DNA of 64,000 nt from Micavibrio sp. UBA6212 (GTDB lineage: Bacteria > Pseudomonadota > Alphaproteobacteria > Micavibrionales > Micavibrionaceae), in the NCBI GenBank assembly GCA_002421905.1, contig DISK01000010.1, positions 130,116 to 194,115 of the forward strand, read 5' to 3'. Shown here in pieces: positions 52,701-61,352 of this stretch. Position numbers and translations under genes: made by a program. The notes under the pieces are model-generated. The model was given only the letters and a program-made list of their open reading frames with translations. It searched no databases and had not been told where the DNA came from. How positions within the stretch are numbered: the first letter of the stretch is position 1; every line of letters begins with the position of its first letter.

Positions 52701-55345
52701 TTTTGCGACAGGTCAAAAATAGATGCATAAAGGGATGGTAAGAACAAAAGTGTTGCGATTAATAACATCCACAATGTCGGCGAATCTGAAGCCAGCCATG
52801 CATTGACAAGTAGTACAACAAATGCAAGAGCCACAAGACTACGCCGCAAATTGTCGAATATCTTCCATCGCGAAAGAATCGAGAGAGGATTCTTTCTGAA
52901 TTTTCCGTCAGGCCCCACCACCTTGCCCAAGATCCACCCGGACAATTGCCAGTCGCCTCGTATCCAACGATGCCTGCGGCTTGCATCGTCGCTGTATTTT
53001 GACGGGTACGCTTCATAAAGCTGTACATCACTTAAAAGTCCTGATCGAACCAAACATCCTTCCAGAAGGTCATGGCTTAAAATTCGGTTTTCCGCGAAAC
53101 GTCCATTCAGAACACGCTCGAACGTTTCGACATCATAGATCCCCTTACCAATAAAGGATCCTTCACCAAATGCATCTTGATAAACGTCAGACACCGCGCG
53201 AGTGTACGGGTCAATTCCTGGCTCACCTCCGCTCAACTGCGCATAAAGTGAAGCATTATTTCCCGGAAGGCTCGCGGCAATACGCGGCTGTAAAATACCA
53301 TACCCAGCTATAATGCGTTGAGAGTCCTCGTCGTAAACAGGCTGATTTAGAGGATGGGACATGGCCGCTGCTAACTGCCATGCTGTATCACGCGGCAACT
53401 GTGTGTCGGTGTCAAGCGTAATGATGTATTTAATGTGTCTCAGAGCCTCAGTGTTTCCCACGATTCGAGAAAAATTCTTCTTTTCACCCTCTATCAGGAA
53501 TGTATTCAGGTTACATAGCTTGCCACGCTTTCTTTCCCACCCCATCCATACGCCTTCAGACTCATTCCAAACGCGCGGACGGTGGAACAAGAAAAACGGG
53601 CCACTTCCCTCTTGTAAGTATTTCTGATTAAGGCTGATAATCTTGTTTTCTGCATGGGTTAAGAGCTCCTCATCGTTCTCAGCCACTTCTTGCATAGCAT
53701 CAGTGAAATCAGTCAGAAGGCAGAAATATAAATTATTTCCCGGGTTGGCAAGGTAACGAACCTCCAACGCCTCGCACAGATCATCGACACCTTGTAAGCT
53801 AGTCAGCAGAGTTGGGACAACGACCATTGTTCTCGCTGTCTCAGGGATCCCTTCAGAAAAATCAAGCCGAGCCAAAGGCTTAGGCTTGGCAATAATCGTT
53901 GCCAGAAAGTTTACCATTGAGATGGCGAGGTGGCTGGACGCAATAATCGCAAACAAACCAATAATAAATATCAACCCATTATTGATCCCATCACTATACG
54001 TTAGACGGGTAAGGGCATAGGCGATGCCTCCCACTATCAGAAAAACAAGTCCCAGATAGATGCTCAAAGGGTGCTGCCCCACAAAACGATAGCATTTCTC
54101 CAGAAACTTTGGTTTGTAAGTGACTTCACGTTCCAGCAGAGCCACCCCCTCATCAATCAGGTAGTAACCCACATGCCCTTGCCTGTGGTCGAAGTTGTTC
54201 GCTTGTGCGAGATCTAAAACTGTCTGGGCAATGAACTCCTCGCTGTGGCCGGTCTTCTTGGCGATCCCCTCAACACAGTGCCGATACCGATCACGCGTGG
54301 TGAAATCCATCAAATGGTACACACCGACGGGATCTTTCTTTAAGATACCCTCTACAACGCTAGAATCCTCAACAAATTCTTGCCAGTTCATATCATCAAG
54401 GAATCTCAAACTTCCAACAGAGTTACTGACTGATACTTGATCAATTGCCTGCTGCTGGACTTCAGCATGAACCAATTGTTCAATCGTCATGCCTGTTTCT
54501 TCTAACCGCTGCTCCATCCATGTAAGTGGCATTGCGAGTGCTGGCCCATGCCCTTGAAGCCTGCGAGCCATCTCCGCAATAAATGAAGACTCCATTGGCG
54601 GGTTCGACCTCGCCATATCAGCAATGACAAGAATGAGGTTGGTTGGGTCGCTTTCTGTAACACTAATCATTTTATCGGCCCAGAAATCAGCCAGATTTTT
54701 GTTGATACGACTGGCATATATACGTGCAGCTACGCGGCGAAGATTTTCAATCAAGGCAAGACGAAGCATAATAGGGATAGCCCAAAGTTCGCCGAGCTTC
54801 AGAGACGTTACACTCTGATAAGACCCGATAAACATGTTTAAGGATTCTATCTCTATGCGGGCGTCAGTGTGAGAAATGGTTTCGAGTGCAAGTTCATAAA
54901 CACGCGGATTACCGATAGTGTTGCTGTCTTTTAGGCGTGGCAAACCTCGGCTATATCCTTTGGGCAAGTGTTTCCTTGCAATACCAATATGCTGGGCAAT
55001 TAAAGGATGGTTATCCAGAAGCCATTCAGAGGCAGGAGTAATTTGTCTCTTGTCCATAACGGAATGGGCAAGTAAATCGCAAGCTTCATTTATAATTTTT
55101 TCATTATCGTCCAACCTATAGAGAAGCTGATCAATTGCAACACCCTCAATGACCTTATGAGACTGCGCCAAATGCTCTCCATGCAGCCCCATTTGATAGA
55201 CGCTAAACAGTTCAGAACGAATAGGATGCTCGCTCTGAATTTGCTCGATGGAAATTCCGGATGTTGAATTCGGCACAATCAACGCCGAGACCAACTTTTC
55301 ATACCTTTTAAGAATATTTGAATACAGAATAAATCTTTCTGGCAC
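46796..55345 (-). CDS. ndvB: cyclic beta-1,2-glucan synthetase
   Basis: 2849 residues, the usual length of NdvB/ChvB/Cgs. Membrane helices near 425-485, 830-880 and 960-1005. The cytoplasmic GT84 glycosyltransferase between them has LDTDTQLP near residue 640 and the RWIRGDW motif. The C-terminal GH94-type phosphorylase domain, with the WNDGMD catalytic Asp near 2548, controls chain length. The enzyme makes cyclic osmoregulated glucans from UDP-glucose; a separate transporter (NdvA) would export them and is not in the window. The gene appears intact and single-copy, with no obvious operon partner. Confidence 0.96.
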   Translation of the reverse strand: MPERFILYSNILKRYEKLVSALIVPNSTSGISIEQIQSEHPIRSELFSVYQMGLHGEHLAQSHKVIEGVAIDQLLYRLDDNEKIINEACDLLAHSVMDKRQITPASEWLLDNHPLIAQHIGIARKHLPKGYSRGLPRLKDSNTIGNPRVYELALETISHTDARIEIESLNMFIGSYQSVTSLKLGELWAIPIMLRLALIENLRRVAARIYASRINKNLADFWADKMISVTESDPTNLILVIADMARSNPPMESSFIAEMARRLQGHGPALAMPLTWMEQRLEETGMTIEQLVHAEVQQQAIDQVSVSNSVGSLRFLDDMNWQEFVEDSSVVEGILKKDPVGVYHLMDFTTRDRYRHCVEGIAKKTGHSEEFIAQTVLDLAQANNFDHRQGHVGYYLIDEGVALLEREVTYKPKFLEKCYRFVGQHPLSIYLGLVFLIVGGIAYALTRLTYSDGINNGLIFIIGLFAIIASSHLAISMVNFLATIIAKPKPLARLDFSEGIPETARTMVVVPTLLTSLQGVDDLCEALEVRYLANPGNNLYFCLLTDFTDAMQEVAENDEELLTHAENKIISLNQKYLQEGSGPFFLFHRPRVWNESEGVWMGWERKRGKLCNLNTFLIEGEKKNFSRIVGNTEALRHIKYIITLDTDTQLPRDTAWQLAAAMSHPLNQPVYDEDSQRIIAGYGILQPRIAASLPGNNASLYAQLSGGEPGIDPYTRAVSDVYQDAFGEGSFIGKGIYDVETFERVLNGRFAENRILSHDLLEGCLVRSGLLSDVQLYEAYPSKYSDDASRRHRWIRGDWQLSGWILGKVVGPDGKFRKNPLSILSRWKIFDNLRRSLVALAFVVLLVNAWLASDSPTLWMLLIATLLFLPSLYASIFDLSQKSKDVTIGQHLMASAYTMGRHLGNTGFSFLCLPYEAFYSIDAILRTVWRMLISKKKLLEWTTSSEAGCKNGTDLHSVALRMWFAPAFVVVIGSILIAQSLPTIYHAAPVLALWMLSPVIVWRLSLPLKKKKDEISNEQALYLRKLSRKTWAFFETYVGPEDHWLPVDNVQERPIAVVAHRTSPTNMGMALLANLSAFDFGYITLGTMIERTENTLLSMAELERYRGHFYNWYDTQSLVPLNPLYISTVDSGNLAGHLLVLRVGLLEVLGKPVVNARLFEGLLDTYYILRDSAVENDDKLAVMEDMLLNACKNKPELLSSVITQLKEISGLAADYLAGIDAIKSSEEAWWASALAVQSRKAFEEISAFSGFSQNDTIPTLHDLVLQHKNSGLTDFVNKVEKLAAMAGDMSKMDYDFLYEKNKRLLRIGYHVNDRRLDPGYYDLLASEARLGCFVAISQGRLPQESWFALGRQLRNIGHKKILVSWSGSMFEYLMPLLVMPTYDKTLLDQTYKSVVMRQINYGAQRDVPWGISESGYYAFDAALNYQYRAFGVPGIGMKRDLADDLVIAPYASAMGLMVMPKESCTNLQRLSKEGFEGRYGLYEAIDYTPLRLPRGKRHAMVQSFMAHHQGMIFLSLAYSLLDQPMQKRFSSEPMFQSTMLLLHEKIPRSVAIYSNEPKFDEISLLKTYTYGSSVRVFNTAMMSSPEVNLLSNGRYNVMISSAGGSYSRWHDLSVTRWREDSTRDNWGAFCYIKDLSSGMFWSTTYQPTLTVPDMYEVIFSEGRAEFRRRDQLIDTQTEIVVSPEDDIEMRRTRITNNSSVKRTIEITSYAEAVLAPPMADAAHPAFSNLFVQTEILHKRHAIICTRRPRSYGEEPPLMFHLMVVHGADVHQVSYETDRLKFIGRSSTTMAPKAVVESGLLSDTEGPVLDPIVAIRYCITLEPEQSAIIDVVIGAADNRETCDAMIDKYQDFHMADRALELAWTHSQVILRQLNASEADAQLYERMAGSIIYPNALLRADANVIARNYRGQSGLWSYAISGDIPIVLLQIKDISNIDLVRQMVQAHAYWRIKGLAVDLVIWNEDNAGYRQSLQDQIYGMIAAGVEANVIDHPGGIFVRPGDQISYEDRILLESVACIIIADDKGSLEDQISRTPVKTARVPRLSLTPVPVIAENGIVSSLHENLLLHNGIGGFSQDGREYVIVTNPGGKTPAPWSNVLANPKFGTVISERGQSYTWSENAHEYRLSPWNNDPVSDQSGEAYYIRDEVTGKFWSPTPGPCESDTPFITRHGFGYSVFEHIESGIKTELTVYVDTVESVKFSVLKITNLSGRMRHISATGYVELILADLRSKSKMHVITEIDEQTGALIARNSYNTEFTDRIAFYDVDDLKKTITGDRREFIGRNGSLRRPSCMERSSLSGRVGAALDPCAAIQVPIDLASGQTHQITFRLGMGGRNSEEVAKTVRRLRGPEIARASLAAVHSQWREILDAVKIETPDQSLNLLTNGWLMYQTIACRMWARSGYYQSGGAYGYRDQLQDAMAVVYTKPGLLRAQILLHAAHQFVEGDVQHWWHPPSDRGVRTKCSDDYLWLPLATSRYVESTGDTGVLDEVVHFIEGRKLNPDEDSYYDLPIHSHERASLYQHCVRALEHGLRFGEHGLPLIGSCDWNDGMDKVGHQGKGESVWLGFFLYDILLKFAPIARQQNDDTFAIRCELEAKRLQKNIEEHAWDGAWYRRAYFDDGTPLGTAQAEECRIDSLSQSWSILSGAGDVERSKTAMEAVDHYLVRRDSRLIQLLDPPFDKSSLNPGYIRGYVPGVRENGGQYTHAAVWTAMAFAKLGDNEKAFELLQMINPLNHSRNKEEAMLYKVEPYVVTADVYGAGTHIGRGGWSWYTGSSGWLYRLILESIIGMKLENNKLIFTPCLPKGWNACTLSYKYKSTNYTIRLERGAGGSSRSTEIHLVDDGKAHEEIVVF

Positions 55346-55681
55346 TCATACCGATGATTAAATTAGCTTTTAATGGATATTCAGGACAAACGAAGGATGA
55401 ATGAAAGATTAAAAAGATCTATTTAATCAATAACACAACATCCAGCGGATGTAGAACCATTCCTATAAAACTAGCTATACCATACAAGGCCATCTAGCAC
55501 CAGACTGCATCATCCCCCTTCCAGTCTCCACATTTCCTCCTCCAACAGCTAGGACTGTATCAAGAATTAGAATACCCTATCAAAATATCTTTGTTGTATA
55601 TCTCACCATTATTTCTTGCATCACAGCATAAAAAGATGGCATATTTCTAATATAATAAAAAAAGCATAACAGGGAAAAAAT
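55346..55681. other. 336-bp divergent intergenic region
   Basis: Lies between ndvB (leftward) and the secreted zincin gene (rightward) and must contain both promoters. TTGCAT and CATATT, 18 bp apart near 55618-55647, are a weak candidate for the zincin gene. No ORF, strong hairpin or repeat is seen. Confidence 0.55.
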
Positions 55682-56626
55682 ATGATCAAGACGAAATCAG
55701 CCTTTAGCGCTGTGGCAATTGGTATTGCCTGCGCGTTTTCCACACAAACAAGCACAGCTTCCCCGACCGATGACGTCGCGGAAATGTATAACCGGATCAG
55801 TGGACTTTCCTATCTGAAAGACCCACGCGCACAATGTGTTTCCATACGCCATCCCGAAAGCTCGGGCACACCCGACATACAAAATAAAGCCAAAAATATT
55901 TTCGCCATTATGCAAAAAACCCCGATGAGTGCCGAACTTCTTCATGGTTTTTCTGAGGTCAACGGGGCTTTATGTTTTGTTGATCCAAAGAATGAATCCG
56001 GGACAGCCGACCTCACCTACGCAATGAACTTCACAGAATATGACACCATCATTATAAACGACTCCCCCAAAGCCGATATGGGATGCGTCATAGCGGCCAG
56101 CGTGCATGAAATGCAACATACTGCCCAGAAATATGCCGGGTTTGCTTCCCCAATACGTGAACTGGATATTCCATCACAAGAAAATCTGGTACTGACAATC
56201 GAGGCAGATGCACATACAGTTCAAATTATAGGATCAGAAATGCTCTCCCGTGCAGGATATAAAGATGCAAAAGCCTGCAATGAAAACAAATTTGCTCAAA
56301 ACATGCCCCACGTGAAGGATGCTCTGGACACATTGGAGAATACGCTTAAATCTGACCCGAACGCATTGACCAATGGCAATGCAGCCACCAAAGTATATAA
56401 TCAACTCGTACATCATAACGGTCTGATCGAACGCTATGGTTTAGCCGTTAGATTTTACTATGATTGTTTTTCCTATCCTGCAGAATGCTTTCGCGGAAAC
56501 AAAACATTGGGACAATTGGGGCTAGACCTGTCAGATTTATCAAAAATACATTATGATTCCGGATATACTGTAACTCCTTTCAGTAACACCGCGGATAATA
56601 AACTGGCACTTTCACCCGTCCGCTAA
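55682..56626 (+). CDS. secreted zincin-like metallopeptidase (DUF6782-like)
   Basis: 314 residues. Signal peptide about 1-27 (cleavage near TASP). Zinc motif HEMQH (H142, E143, H146) within ASVHEMQHTAQK, and IEADAH (E174, D176) about 30 residues later as a candidate third ligand. The arrangement resembles DUF6782 putative metallopeptidases. Four or more cysteines suggest disulfides in the periplasm. The substrate is unknown. Monocistronic, or leading into the GNAT gene 26 bp downstream. Confidence 0.75.
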   Translation: MIKTKSAFSAVAIGIACAFSTQTSTASPTDDVAEMYNRISGLSYLKDPRAQCVSIRHPESSGTPDIQNKAKNIFAIMQKTPMSAELLHGFSEVNGALCFVDPKNESGTADLTYAMNFTEYDTIIINDSPKADMGCVIAASVHEMQHTAQKYAGFASPIRELDIPSQENLVLTIEADAHTVQIIGSEMLSRAGYKDAKACNENKFAQNMPHVKDALDTLENTLKSDPNALTNGNAATKVYNQLVHHNGLIERYGLAVRFYYDCFSYPAECFRGNKTLGQLGLDLSDLSKIHYDSGYTVTPFSNTADNKLALSPVR

Positions 56627-56652
56627 AGCATATCTTTCTTTAAGGCCAGAGA

Positions 56653-56919
56653 TTGGGACAACAATTGGTACCGCTGATAAATAATATAAAAGACAGTCAA
56701 TTTGAATACCAGATTGATGGCTATACAACTTATGCCCGCTACCGTCTGGACAAAAACATCCTGTATATCGACTATGTTTTTGCCCCACCCGAACTGCGTG
56801 GAACGGGAGCCGCAGGAAAGTTGATGGAACTGCTTGTCCAATATGCCAAAGAGAAGCATCTGGACATTATTCCAATCTGCGGCTACGCTGCTGCTTGGCT
56901 TTCCCGTCATAAAAAATAA
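56653..56919 (+). CDS. YidJ/GNAT-like small acetyltransferase
   Basis: 88 residues; the start codon is probably the TTG at 56653. The whole length matches the small GCN5-like (PF14542-type) fold: LYIDYVFAPPELRGTGAAGKLM carries the acetyl-CoA loop RGTGAAGKL, followed by IIPICGYAAAWLSRH. The substrate is unknown. The MFS gene begins 13 bp after its stop, suggesting co-transcription. Confidence 0.82.
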   Translation: MGQQLVPLINNIKDSQFEYQIDGYTTYARYRLDKNILYIDYVFAPPELRGTGAAGKLMELLVQYAKEKHLDIIPICGYAAAWLSRHKK

Positions 56920-56932
56920 TCGTAAAATCCAG

Positions 56933-58183
56933 ATGGCTCTCTCTATAGATATTCTCAGACTGCCGAATTTCAGGCTGCTGGTTATGGCCCGCATGTTCGG
57001 GCACATGGCATTACAAGCCATGGCTGTTATTGTGGGCTGGCAAATATATTCCCTGACCAAATCCGAATTTCTTTTGGGGCTAATTGGACTAACCGAGGCT
57101 ATTCCGGCAATTTTATCTGCCTTCTTTTCCGGTTATGTTGTAGATATATCAACGCCACAACGTGTCTATATGTACTGTGTTGCCATGCTGGTTCTCAATA
57201 TGGGGGCGATGCTAATTCTGGGTGGGGGATATACCTCCCTCTCACACGATCATCTCGTTCCTATGCTCTTTGTCGGAGTATTTATATCTGGAATAGCCCG
57301 CAGCTTTATGATGCCATCATATTTTTCCCTGACACCCCAGATTGTTGAGCGCAAGGATTATTCATCTGCAAGCGCATGGAGTAATACAGCCGTCCAGATA
57401 GCAGTAATGACCGGCCCCGTTTTTGCGGGCCTCACCTACGGCTTTGCCGGGGCCCATGCAGCATGGATACTCCCTGTCACTTTCATGTCACTGGCTTTTC
57501 TGTGTATAATCAACATCAAAAATATCCGGCTATACGACAAAATCCAGGCCGGACAGCCGGCCATGAAAAATATTATCGAAGGATGGAAATTTATCATCAC
57601 CCACCGCATGCTACTAACCGTCATGACAGTTGACATGTTTGCGGTTCTGTTTGGCGGAGCGGTGGCCATGCTCCCCGCCTATGCCAGCGAAGTTCTTCAT
57701 GTCGGGCCGGAGGGGTTAGGGCTTCTCAGAACCGCCCCTGCCTTTGGCGCAATTCTCGCTGCTCTATATTTTGCTGTACGTCCGATGCAAACATTCCCAC
57801 TAGTTCGGATGCTCTGGACTGTTGGTGCTTTCGGAGTATGCATGATCGGGTTTGGCCTAAGCACATCTTTTATCTTGTCTATTTTGTTTCTGGCAATCAG
57901 TGGACTATTCGATACAATCAGCGTGGTAATCCGCACCACTCTCAAACAAATCCTAACACCGGATAATATGCGTGGACGCGTTTCGGCTATCAGCTCAATG
58001 TTTGTTATTTCATCCAATGAAATCGGAGCATTTGAATCAGGAACCGCCGCACGTCTAATGGGACTGGTTCCTTCCGTTGTCTTTGGTGGTGCAATAACAC
58101 TGATGATTGTGACAATGACCTATATACTCACTCCTAATCTTAGAAAAAAAATTATCGACAACAACACATCCATCCCCTCCTAA
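56933..58183 (+). CDS. MFS transporter (EntS/MFS_3-like)
   Basis: 416 residues from the ATG at 56933. Twelve hydrophobic segments are spread over the sequence, with the cytoplasmic loop GYVVDISTPQRVYMY after TM2 (an MFS motif A-like position) and the mid-loop about 190-220. It resembles the EntS/MFS_3 exporters. The substrate is undetermined. The ribosome binding site is poor, so coupling to the GNAT gene is likely. Confidence 0.88.
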   Translation: MALSIDILRLPNFRLLVMARMFGHMALQAMAVIVGWQIYSLTKSEFLLGLIGLTEAIPAILSAFFSGYVVDISTPQRVYMYCVAMLVLNMGAMLILGGGYTSLSHDHLVPMLFVGVFISGIARSFMMPSYFSLTPQIVERKDYSSASAWSNTAVQIAVMTGPVFAGLTYGFAGAHAAWILPVTFMSLAFLCIINIKNIRLYDKIQAGQPAMKNIIEGWKFIITHRMLLTVMTVDMFAVLFGGAVAMLPAYASEVLHVGPEGLGLLRTAPAFGAILAALYFAVRPMQTFPLVRMLWTVGAFGVCMIGFGLSTSFILSILFLAISGLFDTISVVIRTTLKQILTPDNMRGRVSAISSMFVISSNEIGAFESGTAARLMGLVPSVVFGGAITLMIVTMTYILTPNLRKKIIDNNTSIPS

Positions 58184-58246
58184 CCGTCAAAATAATGACA
58201 TAACATTCCTCTTTTCGTTTTTACCTAAACGCTCTATATTCAGCTT

Positions 58247-58954
58247 ATGACGAGAACTGGCACAAAAGATATTCAGGATATTATTCTTGAGACGGAACAT
58301 GCTGAAATACTGGCATCCGATCAAACGATGGATTCTGAGTCAAAAGCAATCTCTTTATCAGATTTTATTCGCAACAACGCAGTGGATATTATCAGTCTTT
58401 TGAACGAACTGAAAACATGGCGAACATACTCCGGAACGGAAGAGTCCGGCAGCCACATTTTTGACAAACAGTCCCGCGTGATTGTTGAAGGTTTCTCTGA
58501 TAACAGTGCCGCAGCAGCCCTGTCAGACGCCCTGAATAAAGCCAGCCGCTATTTCTCCGAAAAAATGGATATCAATATTACATTACGCCAACTTAATGAA
58601 ATAAAAGGCGGAGGACACCGCGCAGTATTGGAACTGCACATTATCCCGATGAATTTGGGAACCCACTCCCACATCCAATCACTGGATGTTGAAAACAAAA
58701 AATTTCATGATCTTGAATTCCACCATATGCTGAAGAAGGAAGAGACAGAACGCCGCCATCTGGTATTTGACCACTATGTTGGAAAAATAGGATCTGGAGC
58801 AGATAGCATTCCAGACTATTTCCTGATTAATCTCGGAGACGCATATCTGATGAATTACATGATTGAAAAGGAATTCTTCAAGGCCGGCCACGCCCCATCT
58901 GCGCACCCGACACGGGTTCTGGTAAAAACCGTAAAAGAAGATCCTGAACCGTAA
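58247..58954 (+). CDS. protein of unknown function (235 aa)
   Basis: 235 residues, soluble. The middle (VIVEGFSDNSAAAALSDAL, then LRQLNEIKGGG and AVLELHIIPM) has an alpha-beta-beta look slightly like dodecin-type proteins, but I do not assign a family. The C-terminal part has many histidines and aromatic residues. Monocistronic. Confidence 0.65.
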   Translation: MTRTGTKDIQDIILETEHAEILASDQTMDSESKAISLSDFIRNNAVDIISLLNELKTWRTYSGTEESGSHIFDKQSRVIVEGFSDNSAAAALSDALNKASRYFSEKMDINITLRQLNEIKGGGHRAVLELHIIPMNLGTHSHIQSLDVENKKFHDLEFHHMLKKEETERRHLVFDHYVGKIGSGADSIPDYFLINLGDAYLMNYMIEKEFFKAGHAPSAHPTRVLVKTVKEDPEP

Positions 58955-58960
58955 AAAGGC

Positions 58961-59164
58961 CTAACCTTTCTTGATAACGGAATCAATCGACTTTGCGATG
59001 AAATAGCTGATTGGCAACGATAATAGTAAACCAATCCCTGCCGCTGCTGAAATCCATTTGGCTCCATCATTCATCAAGGACGGAGTCGCCATAACAGCCA
59101 CTGCCAGAATTCCCATTAAGGTGGGCGCGGCTATTACAAAAACTACTGCTGAAATTTTGAACAT
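58961..59164 (-). CDS. small two-helix membrane protein
   Basis: 67 residues from the ATG at 59164 (GAGGAG upstream). Two transmembrane helices (about 4-27 and 38-58) and a short charged tail. It resembles the small alphaproteobacterial 2-TM proteins that databases often mislabel 'CTP synthetase'. No function is known. Confidence 0.75.
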   Translation of the reverse strand: MFKISAVVFVIAAPTLMGILAVAVMATPSLMNDGAKWISAAAGIGLLLSLPISYFIAKSIDSVIKKG

Positions 59165-59280
59165 AGAAAATCTCCTCGTGATAAGAACCTCAGCTTGGTA
59201 CAGATAGCAGTTCTGTTCAAGGTGCATGATGTCGCAACTTTATATTGCGCCGCACTAATAAACAGTCCGGATGAATTATT

Positions 59281-59318
59281 AAAAAAAGCCCCGCTCCACA
59301 CGAATGTGAAAACGGGGC
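59281..59318 (-). terminator. rho-independent terminator of amt
   Basis: On the minus strand GCCCCG...CGGGGC is followed by seven T. It ends the ammonium transporter transcript. Confidence 0.85.
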
Positions 59319-59369
59319 AAGGGATGGACTCACAGTAAAAACTCTTAACCTTAAAAAACGAGTTTCGAA

Positions 59370-60596
59370 TTATCTCAATACGAAAGCACGTTCTCCATGC
59401 TGGGAGGCATCAAGGCCAGACTTTTCTTCCGTCTCGCTCACGCGCACCTTCATAAATATAGAGACAACCTTGAACACAACAAAAGTCATAATCATGGTGT
59501 AAACAATAACCGCCATGGAGCCGATGACATTCGCTGTAAATAATTGAGTTTCACCAGACAGTAGCCCATTGGCTCCGGCAGGGTTAATTTCGGTTGTAGC
59601 AAAAACAGCAGTGAGAATAGCCCCCATCGTTCCGCCAACACCATGGCATGCAAAAACGTCAACGGTATCATCCGTATGTAGCTTTTCTTTGACCAGTCGG
59701 GTTGCATAGTTACATACGATTGCAGTCACCAAGCCAATTAACATAGCCGATTGTAAGGACACAAAACCGGCAGCAGGCGTAATGGCAACCAACCCTGCCA
59801 CCGCCCCGACTGCAGACCCGATCGCCGTCGGACGTCCATGAACCATCCAGTCACAAATCATCCATGCCGACATTGCAGCTGCAGCAGCCAGAATTGTGGT
59901 CGCCGCAGCATGAGCTGCCAATCCGTTAGCCGCTAAAGCCGACCCTGCATTAAAACCAATCCATCCGAACCATAATAAAGTCCCCCCCAAAAGAACCATC
60001 AAAGCAGAAAAACTATTGTGCTCGTCAGGTTTGAAATTACGACGGTTCCCCAACATCACGGCAGCCACCAACGCAGCATAACCGGAGGTCATATGAACAA
60101 CCATCCCACCTGCGAAATCCAGCCCACCCATTCCGGCAATCCATCCACCAGGCCCCCAAACCCAATGGGCAACAGGCACATAAACCATCAAAGACCACAA
60201 AGCCATAATGACCAACCACGCTTTGAACCGGACACGCTCAGCAACAGCTCCGGTAATCAGGGCTGGGGTAATAATAGCAAAAGTACATTGAAACAACATA
60301 AACAGAACATGGGGAATGGTTGAACCATAATCAGGGTTAGGTTCCATCCCTACCCCATTCAACATGAAATAATCGAAATTCCCGATCAGACCACCCTTAT
60401 CACCAGAGAACACCAAAGAGTATCCACATATAGCCCAGAGCAGGGTAACAAAACCCATAGCGGCAAAACTCTGCAATTTCGTAGAAACCACGCTTCTAAG
60501 TGGGACCATGCCACCGTAGAAAAACGCAACCCCGGGGGTCATCAACAAAACCAAAGCTGTCGCAACCAGCATCCATGCAATATCCGCAGCAACCAC
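59370..60596 (-). CDS. amtB: ammonium transporter
   Basis: 408 residues with a GTG start at 60596 (GAGGAG upstream). Eleven transmembrane segments with the Amt twin-histidine pair H168 (GGMVVHMTSG) and H318 (DVFACHGVGG), plus the periplasmic ammonium-binding aromatic region. It lacks a signal peptide like that of E. coli AmtB. No glnK gene is adjacent. The upstream region carries three TTTATGCA copies that may bind a regulator. Confidence 0.96.
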   Translation of the reverse strand: MVAADIAWMLVATALVLLMTPGVAFFYGGMVPLRSVVSTKLQSFAAMGFVTLLWAICGYSLVFSGDKGGLIGNFDYFMLNGVGMEPNPDYGSTIPHVLFMLFQCTFAIITPALITGAVAERVRFKAWLVIMALWSLMVYVPVAHWVWGPGGWIAGMGGLDFAGGMVVHMTSGYAALVAAVMLGNRRNFKPDEHNSFSALMVLLGGTLLWFGWIGFNAGSALAANGLAAHAAATTILAAAAAMSAWMICDWMVHGRPTAIGSAVGAVAGLVAITPAAGFVSLQSAMLIGLVTAIVCNYATRLVKEKLHTDDTVDVFACHGVGGTMGAILTAVFATTEINPAGANGLLSGETQLFTANVIGSMAVIVYTMIMTFVVFKVVSIFMKVRVSETEEKSGLDASQHGERAFVLR

Positions 60597-60654
60597 GATC
60601 GATTCTCCTCACTAAAAATGACAGTGCAGTGCGGAATATACAAAAGCTATGTGG

Positions 60655-60684
60655 TTTATGCAATATATTTATGCACTTTATGCA
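60655..60684. promoter_or_regulatory. three TTTATGCA repeats upstream of amtB
   Basis: TTTATGCA at 60655-60662, 60668-60675 and 60677-60684, about 60-90 bp upstream of the amtB start; on the minus strand they read TGCATAAA. They only partly resemble NtrC half-sites (TGCAC), so the binding protein is unknown. Confidence 0.45.
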
Positions 60685-60737
60685 ATGCAGATATATATAA
60701 AATGAAAACAAATAGTTACGCATCATCAAGGTGAAGA

Positions 60738-61340
60738 TTATGGCTTAATAAGAATAGGAGTTCCGACCTCGACCAAGGAATAAACCTCTTCGATATCCTT
60801 ATTCCGGATAGCCAGACATCCATCTGTCCAGTTTTTATCATAGCGTTGAAAAAAACCCGCCATTCCCCCACGATCTCCATGGATACCCACATCGCCTCCC
60901 GGAGGAACACCAAAACGCTTCGCCAGCTGTATATCCTGCTTGTTTGGGTATGATATCCTTAAAAATTTCTGGAAGTTCTGGCTGACATGCTTCTCATCAA
61001 TATAATATTGCCCTTCCGGAGTGCGCTCATCCCCTTCATAGACTTTTGATCCGACAGGATTTTCCCCCATCGCCATAATCGAATAGGTTCTGAGAACACG
61101 GCCGTCTTTCCACAAGGACAGCAACCGGGCCTGTTTCTGGACAACGATATAATCGACTTTACTACTGGCCGCTTTTGAAGTGTTGACGGGTGTTGGCGGT
61201 ACATGGAGAGCCACCGCCTGCGTACTTTCATTTTTGTTCGTGGAATATCCTCCGGACAACTCACAACCGGACAAACAAAGAATTATAATTCCCAAAAAAG
61301 GAATGAGAAAAGGGCGTACACCTGAAAGCGCAGAATTCAT
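60738..61340 (-). CDS. L,D-transpeptidase lipoprotein (YkuD family)
   Basis: 200 residues. A lipoprotein signal with lipobox LSGC (C26) is followed by the YkuD catalytic domain about 63-200: H154 in VGIHGDRGG and the nucleophile C175 in WTDGCLAIRN. It would cross-link or remodel peptidoglycan, or anchor proteins to it, from the periplasmic membrane face. It starts 12 bp after the receiver gene and is probably co-transcribed with the kinase/receiver pair. Confidence 0.93.
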   Translation of the reverse strand: MNSALSGVRPFLIPFLGIIILCLSGCELSGGYSTNKNESTQAVALHVPPTPVNTSKAASSKVDYIVVQKQARLLSLWKDGRVLRTYSIMAMGENPVGSKVYEGDERTPEGQYYIDEKHVSQNFQKFLRISYPNKQDIQLAKRFGVPPGGDVGIHGDRGGMAGFFQRYDKNWTDGCLAIRNKDIEEVYSLVEVGTPILIKP

Positions 61341-61352
61341 AAATACAAGAAC

